A DNA stretch of 64,000 bases from Candidatus Gastranaerophilales bacterium (GTDB lineage: Bacteria > Cyanobacteriota > Vampirovibrionia > Gastranaerophilales > Gastranaerophilaceae). The stretch is from contig CALVAX010000001.1 of NCBI GenBank assembly GCA_944325605.1, positions 230,622 through 294,621 of the forward strand, given 5' to 3'. A program made the translations under genes and the position numbers. Within the stretch, counting starts at the first letter, position 1; each line of letters opens with the position of its first letter. This document shows positions 18,541 to 27,382 of the stretch, in pieces. Below the pieces are notes generated by a model, which searched no databases, was not told the origin of the DNA, and saw only the letters and a program-made list of their open reading frames with translations.

Positions 18541-19239
18541 TTAGTATGGCCGCATTGATGTCAAAATCAAAAATCCTATAATTGTCAAAGAAATTGTGAA
18601 TGCAACAAGCATTATTAGCCAGAATAGAGAAATCTTGCGGGTTTTAGCCGATGTGCGGTTTACTTTTAATGTTTTTGATTTTTCCCGGGCTGAAGATTTT
18701 TTATCCTTTTTTGTTACAGGATTTGAAAGTTTTTGGTTCTTTCCGGTTGTATTGAGTTGTTTTTTCTTTTCGGTATATCTTTCGCTGAGAGATTTGTTCT
18801 TTTTGCCTGTTACAAGAAGTTCCGTATCATATTGTATTCTCAGGAGTTTTTCACTCGGGCCGTTTTTGTAAACCGAATAACTTATTGCGACTTCAAAGGC
18901 TCTTTGCAGGCATTCTAAAGCTGTAATCCCGTCTTTTTTGACTGAAGATGAGTGGGTGGACTGGTTGCCTTTGCGTTTTAAAAAGTACAAATCATCCAGA
19001 AATTCTTTTTCCTGCGGATTGCCTTCGGCTTTGTCTTTTAGGGTTGCAAGCATGTCATCGAAAGTTTCTTCTGTTGTCCGTCTGCTGCCGAGAACATCTT
19101 TGCATATATTTTCAGCAAAACGTCTAGTCTGGGTCATGCACTGTTCAAAGTATTCATCTCTGTAAAGCTTTTCGGCTTCCGTGATAATGTCGAACAAGTT
19201 TTTATCGGTACTTTTCAGAAAATCAAAATTTGTGGCCAT
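18541..19239 (-). CDS. DUF4145-like protein with C-terminal membrane anchor
   Basis: A 232-residue protein. Residues 1-110 (FLKSTDKNLFDIITEAEKLYRDEYFEQCMTQTRRFAENI...KGNQSTHS) match the helical DUF4145/HsdR-N-like domain found in prophage and restriction-associated proteins. A lysine- and serine-rich linker follows, and the C-terminus is one transmembrane segment (ISLFWLIMLVAFTISLTIIGFLIL). I place the start at 19239 because GGAG lies 7 bases ahead; the open frame runs back to 19560, but that part reads through the divergent nitroreductase promoter and is not protein-like. Confidence 0.7.
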   Translation of the reverse strand: MATNFDFLKSTDKNLFDIITEAEKLYRDEYFEQCMTQTRRFAENICKDVLGSRRTTEETFDDMLATLKDKAEGNPQEKEFLDDLYFLKRKGNQSTHSSSVKKDGITALECLQRAFEVAISYSVYKNGPSEKLLRIQYDTELLVTGKKNKSLSERYTEKKKQLNTTGKNQKLSNPVTKKDKKSSAREKSKTLKVNRTSAKTRKISLFWLIMLVAFTISLTIIGFLILTSMRPY

Positions 19240-19354
19240 CCTCATTCTCCGCAAATAATTATCACGTAAAAATATTTTCACGGCAAGTCTTGATTTTGAA
19301 ACGTTTTTTTGCGTCAAAATAATCTCAGGTACAGGTAAAAGTAAGGTGGTATTT

Positions 19355-20260
19355 ATGGAATTTAGTATTAACGAAAAATGTATCCATTGCGGAAAATGTA
19401 TAAAGGATTGTATGGGAAAAGCACTGAAATTTGATGAGAACAAAGTTCCTGTGCTTGATGAAACAAAATGTATAAAATGCCAGCACTGTATGGCTGTTTG
19501 TCCTGCCGGTGCACTGTCAATAGCGGGTAAAAATCCTGACGAATCAGAGCTGCCGGACAATTTGCCTTCTGACGGCGAAATGTTGAATTTAATAAAAAAC
19601 AGGCGCAGTATAAGACATTACAAACATGAAAACATAGACAGGGAAAAACTTGAAAAACTGAAAAATATGCTTAACTGGGTTCCGACCGGAGTCAACAATC
19701 ACAGTCTGCACTTTGCATTCATTGATGATGTTGAGGTGATGGATGAGTTCAGGGATTATACAAACGGGAAAATGCTCAGGGTTTTGACCTGTTGCGACAA
19801 GAGAAATAAAATTCTGACCGGTATTACTGAACCTGTCGTGAAGTTTTTGACTAAAAAATTTGCCAGATATAAGGAATCTTTTTTGAAAGGAGAGGATATA
19901 ATTTTCAGAGGTGCGCCTCACATGGTTGTTGTTTCGACACCGGTCAATGCGCCTTGCGCCGATATTGACCCGACGATTGCGCTTTCGTATTTTGAACTTT
20001 ACGCAAAGAGCCTTGGTATCGGAACCTGCTGGTGCGGGCTGGCTTATGCTATGATTAAGACGTTTCCTGAACTGTGCGAACATCTTGAAATCCCCGAAAA
20101 TTATAAGCTCGGATACGTGATGCTGTTTGGCAATCCGGATACATCTTACCCGAGAGCCACCCAGCCGGAGCAGTGCAAAATAGTTTCAGTTAAAAAAGGG
20201 ATTAAAAACTCTACAATTCAGGAAAAAGCCAAAAGGTTCTTCTGGAATTTTGTCAGATAA
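19355..20260 (+). CDS. Ferredoxin-nitroreductase fusion protein
   Basis: A protein of about 301 residues that joins two [4Fe-4S] ferredoxin motifs to a nitroreductase domain. CIHCGKCIKDC and CIKCQHCMAVCP in the first 50 residues bind two clusters. The nitroreductase part starts at NRRSIRHYKHENI and contains GIGTCWCGLAY. Such proteins pass electrons from ferredoxin-type donors to FMN and on to small substrates and are common in strict anaerobes. ATG 19355 follows AAGGTGG; a GTG at 19346 overlaps that site and is less likely. It converges with the GT39 gene 24 bp away. Confidence 0.9.
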   Translation: MEFSINEKCIHCGKCIKDCMGKALKFDENKVPVLDETKCIKCQHCMAVCPAGALSIAGKNPDESELPDNLPSDGEMLNLIKNRRSIRHYKHENIDREKLEKLKNMLNWVPTGVNNHSLHFAFIDDVEVMDEFRDYTNGKMLRVLTCCDKRNKILTGITEPVVKFLTKKFARYKESFLKGEDIIFRGAPHMVVVSTPVNAPCADIDPTIALSYFELYAKSLGIGTCWCGLAYAMIKTFPELCEHLEIPENYKLGYVMLFGNPDTSYPRATQPEQCKIVSVKKGIKNSTIQEKAKRFFWNFVR

Positions 20261-20284
20261 TTTTTTACGGATGAAGGAATGCTC

Positions 20285-22015
20285 TTACCGGAGTTTTTTC
20301 CCTGCTTTGATTAAGGAATATTTTCTTCCTGCGTCAACAATTGTTATGTCAGCGGATTTTTCGATTGCAGGAAGGTCGTTGTTTCTAACGATTATGCGCA
20401 AGTTGTCATTTTCAAGAATTTCATCCATCATATCGTAATCGTCCTCTGTAAAGAATTCTACCTGTCCGTCGTAGTAATAATATACAGAATATCTTTTGCC
20501 GAATCCGACGGTCATAAGGTCATATCCTTCTGACTTTGCAAATTTTGCCATTCTCATAAGGTCATTTTGACCGAATTTGTAGTCCATATCAAAAAATTTC
20601 TTATATCCCCAGCCTGAAAGAATTGCCATAAAAATTACATAAGTCAAAAATAGTCCGGTTTTGTTTTTTTTGTGTAAAAACAGAAAACTTGCGCTTCCTG
20701 TGACCAGCACAAGAATTATGCAAAACCATTTTACGGTCAAAAAGTCGCTGTAGATTTGTGCAGGAAGGACAAACTTTGAAAACATTGTCAAAAATCCAGC
20801 AAGAATAAAAGCTCCGCCGAACAATTTGAATGAAAAATTTATTTCTTGTTCGTACGTTCCTTTTTCAATGTAATCTTTCCATACAAAACCAAGAATTACG
20901 GCGGAATAAGGGTATACCGGCAAAATGTATGTAATCAGTTTTGTGCTTGAGAGTGAGAAAAATAACATTATAAAAACAAACGCAATCCAGTTAAACAGCA
21001 AAAATTTTCTGCTGTTTGAAAGTTCATTGTAATTGAAATTTTTAAAAGGATTTAGTTTTGCAATTTTTTCAATAAAATTGTCAACTTCGTCTTTTTTAAA
21101 TTTGACAGCGCTGAATTTCTCTCTGAACCAGCCGCAGACGGCTGCCGCGGCTGAGAACGTCCACGGCAGAATTCCCCACAAATAGGTCAAAAACATAAAT
21201 ATAAACGGCTGTTTTCTTCCTAAATCTTCAGAATTCAAAAACCTTTGCAGGTGGTGTTTGACAATATATTCGTCGAAAAATCTCGGGTCGTGTGTATTGA
21301 GCATAATTACGTGCCAAGGAAGAGTTACGAGAAAAAACATCAGGAAGCCGACAACAAAATATTGCGGTTTGAATATTTCTTTAAACTTGCCGCTAACGAT
21401 TGAAACAAAGAACATTACACCAAACGGAATGACAAATCCCGGAATTCCTTTTGCCATAACAGCAAGCCCTGAAAATATGTAAAACAACCACCAGAAATAT
21501 TTTTTGTTTTCTTCTTTACAAAAATGTGTTATAAACCCGAAAAATACTGAAAATGTTGTACAGGCGGCAAGAACAATGTCAAGAATTGCAAATTTGGAAA
21601 GGATTACAAATTCCATACTTGTTGCAAGCAGAAGTGCGGAAATTATTCCGAAGGTTCTTGACACAATTTTTTTGCCCGTAAAATACAATAAAAAGCTTGT
21701 CAGCATTCCGTACAATGCAACAGGAAATCTTGCCGTAAATTCATTGATTTTTCCGCCCCAGAAAGCGAAAGACATGCATTCTCCCCAGAAATAAAGCGGA
21801 GGTTTTTCAAAGAAAAAATCTCCGTTCAAAAACAATGACAGAAAATCTCTGCTTCTGAACATTTCTCTTGAAATTCCGACATATCTGGTTTCGTCAACGT
21901 CCATCAGGGGATAGTTTCCGATATTATGGAAAAATATAAAATAAAACAAAATCAGCAACCCCGTAATAGTAGAGATTTCGGGATGTTGTTTTATATAATT
22001 TACAATTTTATTCAT
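20285..22015 (-). CDS. GT39-type membrane glycosyltransferase (ArnT/PMT family)
   Basis: A 576-residue polytopic membrane protein with about 11-12 transmembrane segments. The first periplasmic loop has DVDETRYVGISREM, the acidic motif typical of ArnT/PMT-like enzymes that use polyprenyl-phosphate sugars, and FFEKPPLYFWG follows, which matches the family's substrate-loop pattern. The C-terminal 100 residues are a soluble domain. It probably transfers a lipid-carried sugar to lipid A, a protein or another envelope target. It is a single gene; only a weak ribosome site is visible. Confidence 0.87.
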   Translation of the reverse strand: MNKIVNYIKQHPEISTITGLLILFYFIFFHNIGNYPLMDVDETRYVGISREMFRSRDFLSLFLNGDFFFEKPPLYFWGECMSFAFWGGKINEFTARFPVALYGMLTSFLLYFTGKKIVSRTFGIISALLLATSMEFVILSKFAILDIVLAACTTFSVFFGFITHFCKEENKKYFWWLFYIFSGLAVMAKGIPGFVIPFGVMFFVSIVSGKFKEIFKPQYFVVGFLMFFLVTLPWHVIMLNTHDPRFFDEYIVKHHLQRFLNSEDLGRKQPFIFMFLTYLWGILPWTFSAAAAVCGWFREKFSAVKFKKDEVDNFIEKIAKLNPFKNFNYNELSNSRKFLLFNWIAFVFIMLFFSLSSTKLITYILPVYPYSAVILGFVWKDYIEKGTYEQEINFSFKLFGGAFILAGFLTMFSKFVLPAQIYSDFLTVKWFCIILVLVTGSASFLFLHKKNKTGLFLTYVIFMAILSGWGYKKFFDMDYKFGQNDLMRMAKFAKSEGYDLMTVGFGKRYSVYYYYDGQVEFFTEDDYDMMDEILENDNLRIIVRNNDLPAIEKSADITIVDAGRKYSLIKAGKKLR

Positions 22016-22090
22016 ATTAATGCTCTCTTTTTCCTAATCACTCGAAAAAGTATAGCATAAATATAAAACTAAATTCTTAGACCCGTAATA

Positions 22091-23008
22091 TCAATATCTG
22101 AGAGGAATTTTAGACCTGTTTATAGCTTTTTTGTCATACCCGAAGTTTGATAACATACGGCAGGTGCTTGTGTAAAAAATATTCTCGTCCAGTGTTGGCC
22201 CTATGTTTATAGAGCTTACGGTCTTTTTCAGGAACTTGTATTCAATATAAGGAATAAAAAGTCCGTTCTTTTCAAATATTTTTGTCTGCCTGTAAGAATT
22301 TGCGCTGTAATGGCTTATAAAAATAATTCTGTACTCTTTTTCATCTTTAAAATACGGATTTTTGAAAAATAAACTCACAATACTTAATATATCAATAAGT
22401 TCAAAAAGTATATCCTGCTGTTTTTCGATAGTTTTTTGTGTTTTTTTGGCAGGCGCAAGTTTTTCAAACTGTTTATTCCATCTTTCAAAAATAAGTTTCA
22501 GGATAGTAGTTTGTGTTTCTTTTGAGTAGATGATATTGCCGTAGACGGAATGAAAGCCCTGTTTTTCCATATCAGCAATGAGGTCTTTTTTGCAGAACCC
22601 GATGTTGTAGCCGGTATAGGTCTGGCCTTTTGAATAGTTGTTCCATAGAGTCAGGTTGTCGCTGTCCGTAGAAAAAGATATTGTGTAATATTCAAACTTG
22701 TTGTTAAAATTGTCCTCGCCGTCTACGATGTTTTTATATTTTTTGTAGAAATGCTCTTTAACTTTTAAAAACAATTTTTCGTTAAGCTCCGGCATTTCGT
22801 CGATTAAATTCACGATAAGTTTGTATGAATACGTGACTTCTTCCTTGTCGTTGAGGTATAGCGCATTAGAAAACCTTATGGTGCCGGATTCAAGGATACT
22901 AAGCAATTTTTCGGGTTTTGTGTAGTGGTAAAGATTGCTGTTAGACCCGTCATCAAGCAGTTTTTTAACCTTTGGAATTTTTTTGAGCAAACCGTCATAA
23001 TCAAGCAT
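22091..23008 (-). CDS. DUF2971 domain protein
   Basis: A protein of about 305 residues whose N-terminal half is the DUF2971 domain: LYHYTKPEKLLSILESGTIRFSNALYLNDKEE near residue 20, then YTISFSTDSDNLTLWNNYSKGQTYTGYNIGF, where the Trp/Asn pair is conserved. The biochemical function of the family is unknown; members turn up near defence and toxin-like genes. The start at 23008 follows GGGAG ten bases upstream; the longer frame to 23164 would overlap pgi and is rejected. Confidence 0.78.
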   Translation of the reverse strand: MLDYDGLLKKIPKVKKLLDDGSNSNLYHYTKPEKLLSILESGTIRFSNALYLNDKEEVTYSYKLIVNLIDEMPELNEKLFLKVKEHFYKKYKNIVDGEDNFNNKFEYYTISFSTDSDNLTLWNNYSKGQTYTGYNIGFCKKDLIADMEKQGFHSVYGNIIYSKETQTTILKLIFERWNKQFEKLAPAKKTQKTIEKQQDILFELIDILSIVSLFFKNPYFKDEKEYRIIFISHYSANSYRQTKIFEKNGLFIPYIEYKFLKKTVSSINIGPTLDENIFYTSTCRMLSNFGYDKKAINRSKIPLRY

Positions 23009-23075
23009 TTTTTGAAAACTCCCAGCCAAATTTACATATATATTATAACATATTTTCAGACGAAAAACCAAAATA

Positions 23076-23113
23076 AAAACACTGCCCTGGAATAAATTAC
23101 AAAGCAGTGTTTT
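23076..23113 (-). terminator. Rho-independent terminator of pgi
   Basis: A 10 bp perfect stem (AAAACACTGC with GCAGTGTTTT) with an 18 nt loop, followed on the minus strand by a T-rich run. It lies 20 bp past the pgi stop codon. Confidence 0.8.
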
Positions 23114-23135
23114 CAAACTCAAATTAAAAAGTTGT

Positions 23136-24446
23136 TTATCTGGAAACTCTTCCCGGAACAACAACTCCGCCTTTCAAATTCTTTTTGTAGAATTCGACGT
23201 GCGGCTGAAGAACGCTGTCAAGAACTTCAGGGAAAGCAATTCCTTTAACTGTTTTTTCAACGATTTCCTGATAAACTGTAGCGTAAGCTCTTAACTGTGT
23301 CATTGCGCCGGCAGCTTCAGGAGTCAAGCCCATACCGCAGGTGTCGATATGTTCGCAGAAGAATGCACCCGTAACTTCGTAAGATTTGCAAAGCGCGCCG
23401 ATGTAGCTTTCGGCATTTTCTCTGCAGACTCCGTTGTCATTCGGAACAGTCAGAGCGAAAACAAGTTTGTTTGCAGGGTTAAAATGAGCTTCTGCAGAAT
23501 GGTGCATTGCATCAGGAACTTTCGCAACCTGTTTAAGAGTGTCTTTTACTGATTCGTTCTGCATCTGGGCATGCCAGTAAACTGTGTTTTCAAAAATCGA
23601 ACCCATGTACTGATGTACGGAAGCTTCAATACCGTTTAACTTGGCATCTGCCCAGAAAATCCCTTCTTTCAAGGCTATGTTTTTGTCGAAATCTGCTGAC
23701 AGAGAAATTGAAGAAACTTCTTGAGCAGCTTCAAGCATTTTTACCATATCTTCTTTTTTCATGCCTGCGTATGCAAGTGCAAAAAGTGCGTGATCATCAA
23801 AAGCAGAAAATCTTCCGCCGACATCGTCATGGATATACAAGTCGCCGAGCCAGCCGTTTTCGTTGGAAGTTCTTCTCAATTCGCTTTTTTCTTTGTTTGC
23901 GTCAGTAACAGCGATAAAGTGTTTTGCGGCAAGTTTTTCTGCTTCGGCTTGGGAATTGCCCTGAGATTTGTATTCATCAATTAACATCTGCTGAATTCTC
24001 AAAAATCCGTCCTTTGTTTCGAAAGTTGAACCTGATTTTGAGGCAATCATATAGTTTGATGAAGCGACTTTATTTCCCATTCTGTATAAAAATCTCTCAA
24101 AACTTGCAGAGTCAACATCAGAATAGAATGCAATTTTGTCGCCGCAAATATTCAGGCCGTTGATGCTTAACATATGTTCGACAGTATGTTTTGAACCGCC
24201 GATACCCATTACGCTGAGTCTTTCGCAGCCTGTCTGCGCTTTCAATTTTTCTGCCAGAGTATAAATTTCGTCTACTCTTTTAATCTGTTCCTGCGGAAGA
24301 TTTACCCAGTTTAAGAACTGACCTTTTTGGTTTGCTCTTTTTGAAAATTCCGATGTGAATTTAGATACGTTTCCTTCGTATTTTGAAAAATCAAACCCGA
24401 AGAAATCACAGGTTAAACCTGATTTACAAATACATGCCTGAGTCAT
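23136..24446 (-). CDS. pgi: Glucose-6-phosphate isomerase
   Basis: Interconverts glucose-6-phosphate and fructose-6-phosphate. The 436-residue length fits the shorter bacterial form. Recognisable elements are SVMGIGGSKHTVEHML near residue 78 (sugar-phosphate loop), IASKSGSTFETKDGFL near 133, and GGRFSAFDDHALFALA near 210. QNESVKDTLKQ and a C-terminal lysine-containing region complete the active site. AAGGAGAG precedes the start. It is a single gene with its own terminator. The central glycolytic role is well known for the family. Confidence 0.93.
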   Translation of the reverse strand: MTQACICKSGLTCDFFGFDFSKYEGNVSKFTSEFSKRANQKGQFLNWVNLPQEQIKRVDEIYTLAEKLKAQTGCERLSVMGIGGSKHTVEHMLSINGLNICGDKIAFYSDVDSASFERFLYRMGNKVASSNYMIASKSGSTFETKDGFLRIQQMLIDEYKSQGNSQAEAEKLAAKHFIAVTDANKEKSELRRTSNENGWLGDLYIHDDVGGRFSAFDDHALFALAYAGMKKEDMVKMLEAAQEVSSISLSADFDKNIALKEGIFWADAKLNGIEASVHQYMGSIFENTVYWHAQMQNESVKDTLKQVAKVPDAMHHSAEAHFNPANKLVFALTVPNDNGVCRENAESYIGALCKSYEVTGAFFCEHIDTCGMGLTPEAAGAMTQLRAYATVYQEIVEKTVKGIAFPEVLDSVLQPHVEFYKKNLKGGVVVPGRVSR

Positions 24447-24559
24447 TTTGTACTCTCCTTATATTTTTTAAACTTTTCCACTAATACTCTAGCATGGAAA
24501 AAGATGTTTTTAAATTCAAAAATAGAGGGACTTATATAACAAATTTCACTGATACAATA

Positions 24560-24615
24560 AAAGCCCGTCATTCTGGGCACTAAAGTCCGAAGAATCTATA
24601 AATTCAGGATGACTA
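24560..24615. repeat. Short palindromic repeat of the GTCATTCTG class
   Basis: A small imperfect palindrome starting CGTCATTCTGGGC and ending CAGGATGAC, with AGTCCGAAGAATCT inside. It resembles the hairpin core of the long inverted repeat at 11.9 and 26.3 kb and lies just past the dnaB stop, so it may also act as a transcript end. It is non-coding. Confidence 0.55.
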
Positions 24616-24618
24616 TTT

Positions 24619-26013
24619 TTAAAATACGTCTGTTTTAATCGGGTTTTTAAATTTGGTAATATTACCCTGAAACAGCAGTTTAACCGTTCCGACAGGGCCG
24701 TTTCTGTGTTTTGCGATAATAATTTCCGACTCACCCTTATTCGCTGCCTTGATGGATTCATCCTCTTCACCGTCGGCTTTTCTGTAGTATTCATCACGGT
24801 AAATAAACATAACAATATCAGCGTCCTGCTCGATTGCGCCGGATTCACGAAGGTCTGAAAGCATCGGACGCTTGTCTGTTCTGGATTCTACTGCACGTGA
24901 AAGCTGTGAAAGCGCAATTACCGGAACATCAAGCTCTCTTGCAAGAGTTTTCAATCCTCTGGAAATCGCCGAAATCTGCTGCATACGGTCTTCTCTGCCT
25001 GAACTTTCCATCAATTGAAGATAGTCAATTACAACAAGTCCGAGGTTTTTCTCTTCCATTTTCAAACGCCTGCACTTCGCTCTTACATCCGTCAAAGTAC
25101 AACCTGATGTGTCATCAATATAAATAGGCGCCTGCGCAAACGAGTTCATAGCATCTGCAAGCTTTTCCCAGTCTTTGCTCTGCATATGCCCTGTCTTAAG
25201 CCTTTGCGTGTCAACTTCTGCCTCTGAACACAACATACGCTGAACAAGCTGTTCCTTTGACATTTCAAGAGAAAATATTGCAACAGGGGTTTTTGCTTTG
25301 ATTGCGACATTCTGCGCAATATTCAGGGCAAAAGCCGTTTTTCCCATTGAAGGTCGCGCTGCAAGAATTATTAAATCCGATTTTTGAAGCCCGCTTGTCA
25401 TTGTATCCAGTTCGTAAAAATTAGTCGGAACACCGATTAATTCATCCTTGTGCTCGTAGCGGTATTCAATCTTTTCATACGTGTTTAGGACTAAATCTTT
25501 GACATGGACAAGGTCGGTTGTAGCCTTTTTTGAAGCGATATCAAAAATCAGTTTTTCTGCCTGATCCAGCGACTGGTCAATGGGATTCACGTCGTATCCA
25601 AAAGATACTATTTCACTGCCGGCATTTATCAGGGCTCTTTTGATTGCTTTTTCTTGAATAATCTTGGCATAATATTCAATATTTGCCGTGCTTATTGCAT
25701 TCAGAGCCAAATCGTTGATGAAAGGGCGCCCGCCTACTGTTTCCAGTTTGGAATTGTAATCCAGAACGTTTGAAACCGATACAATATCAATTCTTTCATT
25801 TGAATTAAACAGCTGAAGCATGGCCTCATAAACATATCTGTGCGCAGGCTTGTAGAAACTTTCCGGCTTCAAACCCTCTACAACCTTTGTTATTACAACC
25901 GGATTCACCAGAATTGCCCCTAAAACCGCTTCTTCGGCCTCCGTATTCTGTGGGATAAGGTGTAAATCTTTATTATTTGTACTTTGTGAGCTTTTTTCTC
26001 TTGTAACAGGCAT
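24619..26013 (-). CDS. dnaB: Replicative DNA helicase
   Basis: Hexameric 5'-3' helicase that unwinds the replication fork. The 464-residue protein has the DnaB N-terminal domain (LHLIPQNTEAEEAVLGAILVNP) and a RecA-like core with Walker A ARPSMGKTAFAL near residue 208, Walker B LVVIDYLQLM near 318, and the QLSRAVESR motif. No intein is inserted. GGGAGG precedes the start. It is a single gene between the short palindromic repeat and the repeat-rich region upstream. Confidence 0.96.
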   Translation of the reverse strand: MPVTREKSSQSTNNKDLHLIPQNTEAEEAVLGAILVNPVVITKVVEGLKPESFYKPAHRYVYEAMLQLFNSNERIDIVSVSNVLDYNSKLETVGGRPFINDLALNAISTANIEYYAKIIQEKAIKRALINAGSEIVSFGYDVNPIDQSLDQAEKLIFDIASKKATTDLVHVKDLVLNTYEKIEYRYEHKDELIGVPTNFYELDTMTSGLQKSDLIILAARPSMGKTAFALNIAQNVAIKAKTPVAIFSLEMSKEQLVQRMLCSEAEVDTQRLKTGHMQSKDWEKLADAMNSFAQAPIYIDDTSGCTLTDVRAKCRRLKMEEKNLGLVVIDYLQLMESSGREDRMQQISAISRGLKTLARELDVPVIALSQLSRAVESRTDKRPMLSDLRESGAIEQDADIVMFIYRDEYYRKADGEEDESIKAANKGESEIIIAKHRNGPVGTVKLLFQGNITKFKNPIKTDVF

Positions 26014-26346
26014 GCTTTTTCCTCCCGCTTTTCCTCATGATATTACAGGCAGATGCAAAATTTAAACACCTTGTAAAAAAAATTAATACAAAAAGATACT
26101 ATGGCACTAAGAGGTTACGGATAAAAGACGTTAGGACGTTAGGACGTTAAGGCGATAAGTTCAAAACAAAGTGAATAGGTGAATAAGTGCGTTACGTAAA
26201 AAAGGCGATAGGGCGATAATGCGATAAGATCTTTACATAAATATTTTCCCTCTCCCAAAGGGATGCTAGTTCGAGCCTGCAATATAATTTTCCCTCGCCC
26301 TGCGGGAGAGGGTGACACGAAGTGTCGGGTGAGGGGGCGACAAAAA
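26014..26346. other. Repeat-rich non-coding region upstream of dnaB
   Basis: Holds short-period degenerate repeats (GACGTTAG repeated three times near 26128-26150; GCGATAGG/GCGATAAT near 26205-26225), then a GGGAGAGGG-type hairpin block (26251-26335) that is the weak continuation of the long inverted repeat at 26347. With that repeat it fills 839 bp between dnaB and pncC. No gene is visible. Confidence 0.6.
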
Positions 26347-26783
26347 GTGAAGAGTGAGGTGTGATAAAAGTATTCATGTCATCCTGAGGTGCACGAGCAG
26401 AGGGTAAAAGGCGTTAGCCGTACCCGTTTACCGCGAGTGCGAAAGCCGAAGGATCTCCTTTAAATACGTTCGGGGATTCTTCGGTCGTTTCACTTCCTCA
26501 GAATGACATGACAGACAAAATGGGGCGCTCCTTATCGCCTTTATGCCAAAACTAACCTTTCAACCCTTCAACTTTTCTACTGTTCAACCCTCTTCACCCT
26601 TCACGCGTCACTTTGTTAGAACCTGACTTACAAATCACCCACACCCGAAATTGTAAGTTCGCTACTGCTCACTAACAATTTCTTCCCTCTCCCCTCAAGG
26701 GAGAGGGGATTTATTTTACAAAATCTCCCAGCGCCTTAGTATCTTTTTTCGTAACAAACCCTTAAACTTTTCAACCATTCACC
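26347..26783 (-). repeat. Long inverted repeat, right copy (~437 bp)
   Basis: Reverse complement of 11941-12375 with near identity, 14 kb away. The pair encloses the genes from 12525 to 26013. The arms differ mainly in the loop of the nested palindrome (26455-26475), where the sequence has been replaced rather than point-mutated. Nothing in it codes for a protein. Confidence 0.85.
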
Positions 26784-26814
26784 ATTTCAACCCTTCTCAC
26801 TCTTCACTTAATAA

Positions 26815-26843
26815 TTGACTTTTTCCGCTCTAAGTTATAAATT
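26815..26843 (+). promoter_or_regulatory. Putative promoter of pncC, near-leaderless
   Basis: TTGACT at 26815-26820 followed by an AT-rich -10 region (TATAAA 26836-26841 at 15 bp spacing, or TAAATT 26838-26843 at 17 bp). The -10 ends about 9-11 nt before the ATG at 26853 and there is no ribosome site. Confidence 0.55.
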
Positions 26844-26852
26844 AAGTTTGAA

Positions 26853-27335
26853 ATGTTTGACGGAGATTTAAAAAAACTTGCTAAACTTTTAAAAGAAAGG
26901 CATCTTACAATTTCAACAGCCGAAAGCTGTACAGGCGGACTTGTCGCTTCAATGCTCACTGATATCTCCGGAAGCTCGGAATATCTTCTTGAAAGCCACG
27001 TCGTTTATGCAAATTCGGCAAAACATAAGTATTTGAATGTCAGTAATGAAATTCTTGATACCTTAGGCGCCGTAAGCCCAGAATGCGCTCAGGCAATGGC
27101 AGAAGGACTTCAAAAACTTGCAAATTGTGATGTTGCCCTCTGCACAACCGGCATAGCAGGCCCAACAGGCGGCACAAAAGATAAACCCGTCGGATTGGTA
27201 TATATTTCGGCCAGATTTAACGGCAAAACAACAGTTAGAAAATATACTTTTAACTCTCGCATTCCAAGAAAAACCATGAAAATAACTTTTGCTAAAGCTG
27301 CCATCCGTACCGCTCTTGAAGCATTGGAAGGCTAA
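26853..27335 (+). CDS. pncC: Nicotinamide-nucleotide amidohydrolase (CinA C-terminal domain)
   Basis: A 160-residue stand-alone CinA C-terminal domain, the PncC enzyme that deamidates nicotinamide mononucleotide to nicotinic acid mononucleotide in pyridine nucleotide recycling. The diagnostic segment STAESCTGGLVASMLTDISGSS lies at residues 19-40, and CTTGIAGPTGG near 107. The N-terminal MoaB-like domain of full CinA is absent, as in E. coli PncC. No Shine-Dalgarno sequence is present; translation probably starts at the 5' end of the mRNA. Confidence 0.92.
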   Translation: MFDGDLKKLAKLLKERHLTISTAESCTGGLVASMLTDISGSSEYLLESHVVYANSAKHKYLNVSNEILDTLGAVSPECAQAMAEGLQKLANCDVALCTTGIAGPTGGTKDKPVGLVYISARFNGKTTVRKYTFNSRIPRKTMKITFAKAAIRTALEALEG

Positions 27336-27382
27336 AAGCTGCCTCTGAATAGAGTATCCGGACTATGTAATGTTAAATACGC

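Noticed and set aside
19240..19560. N-terminal extension of the DUF4145-like protein
   Set aside because: The extra 107 residues overlap the divergent nitroreductase gene, are Ser/His-rich and not protein-like, and a good ribosome site supports ATG 19239.
23009..23164. Longer start for the DUF2971 protein
   Set aside because: It would overlap pgi and cross the pgi terminator; ATG 23008 has GGGAG upstream.
26056..26072. 17-nt match between the dnaB upstream region and iteron array B
   Set aside because: A single match of this length in AT-rich sequence of 64 kb is expected by chance, and no further iterons follow.
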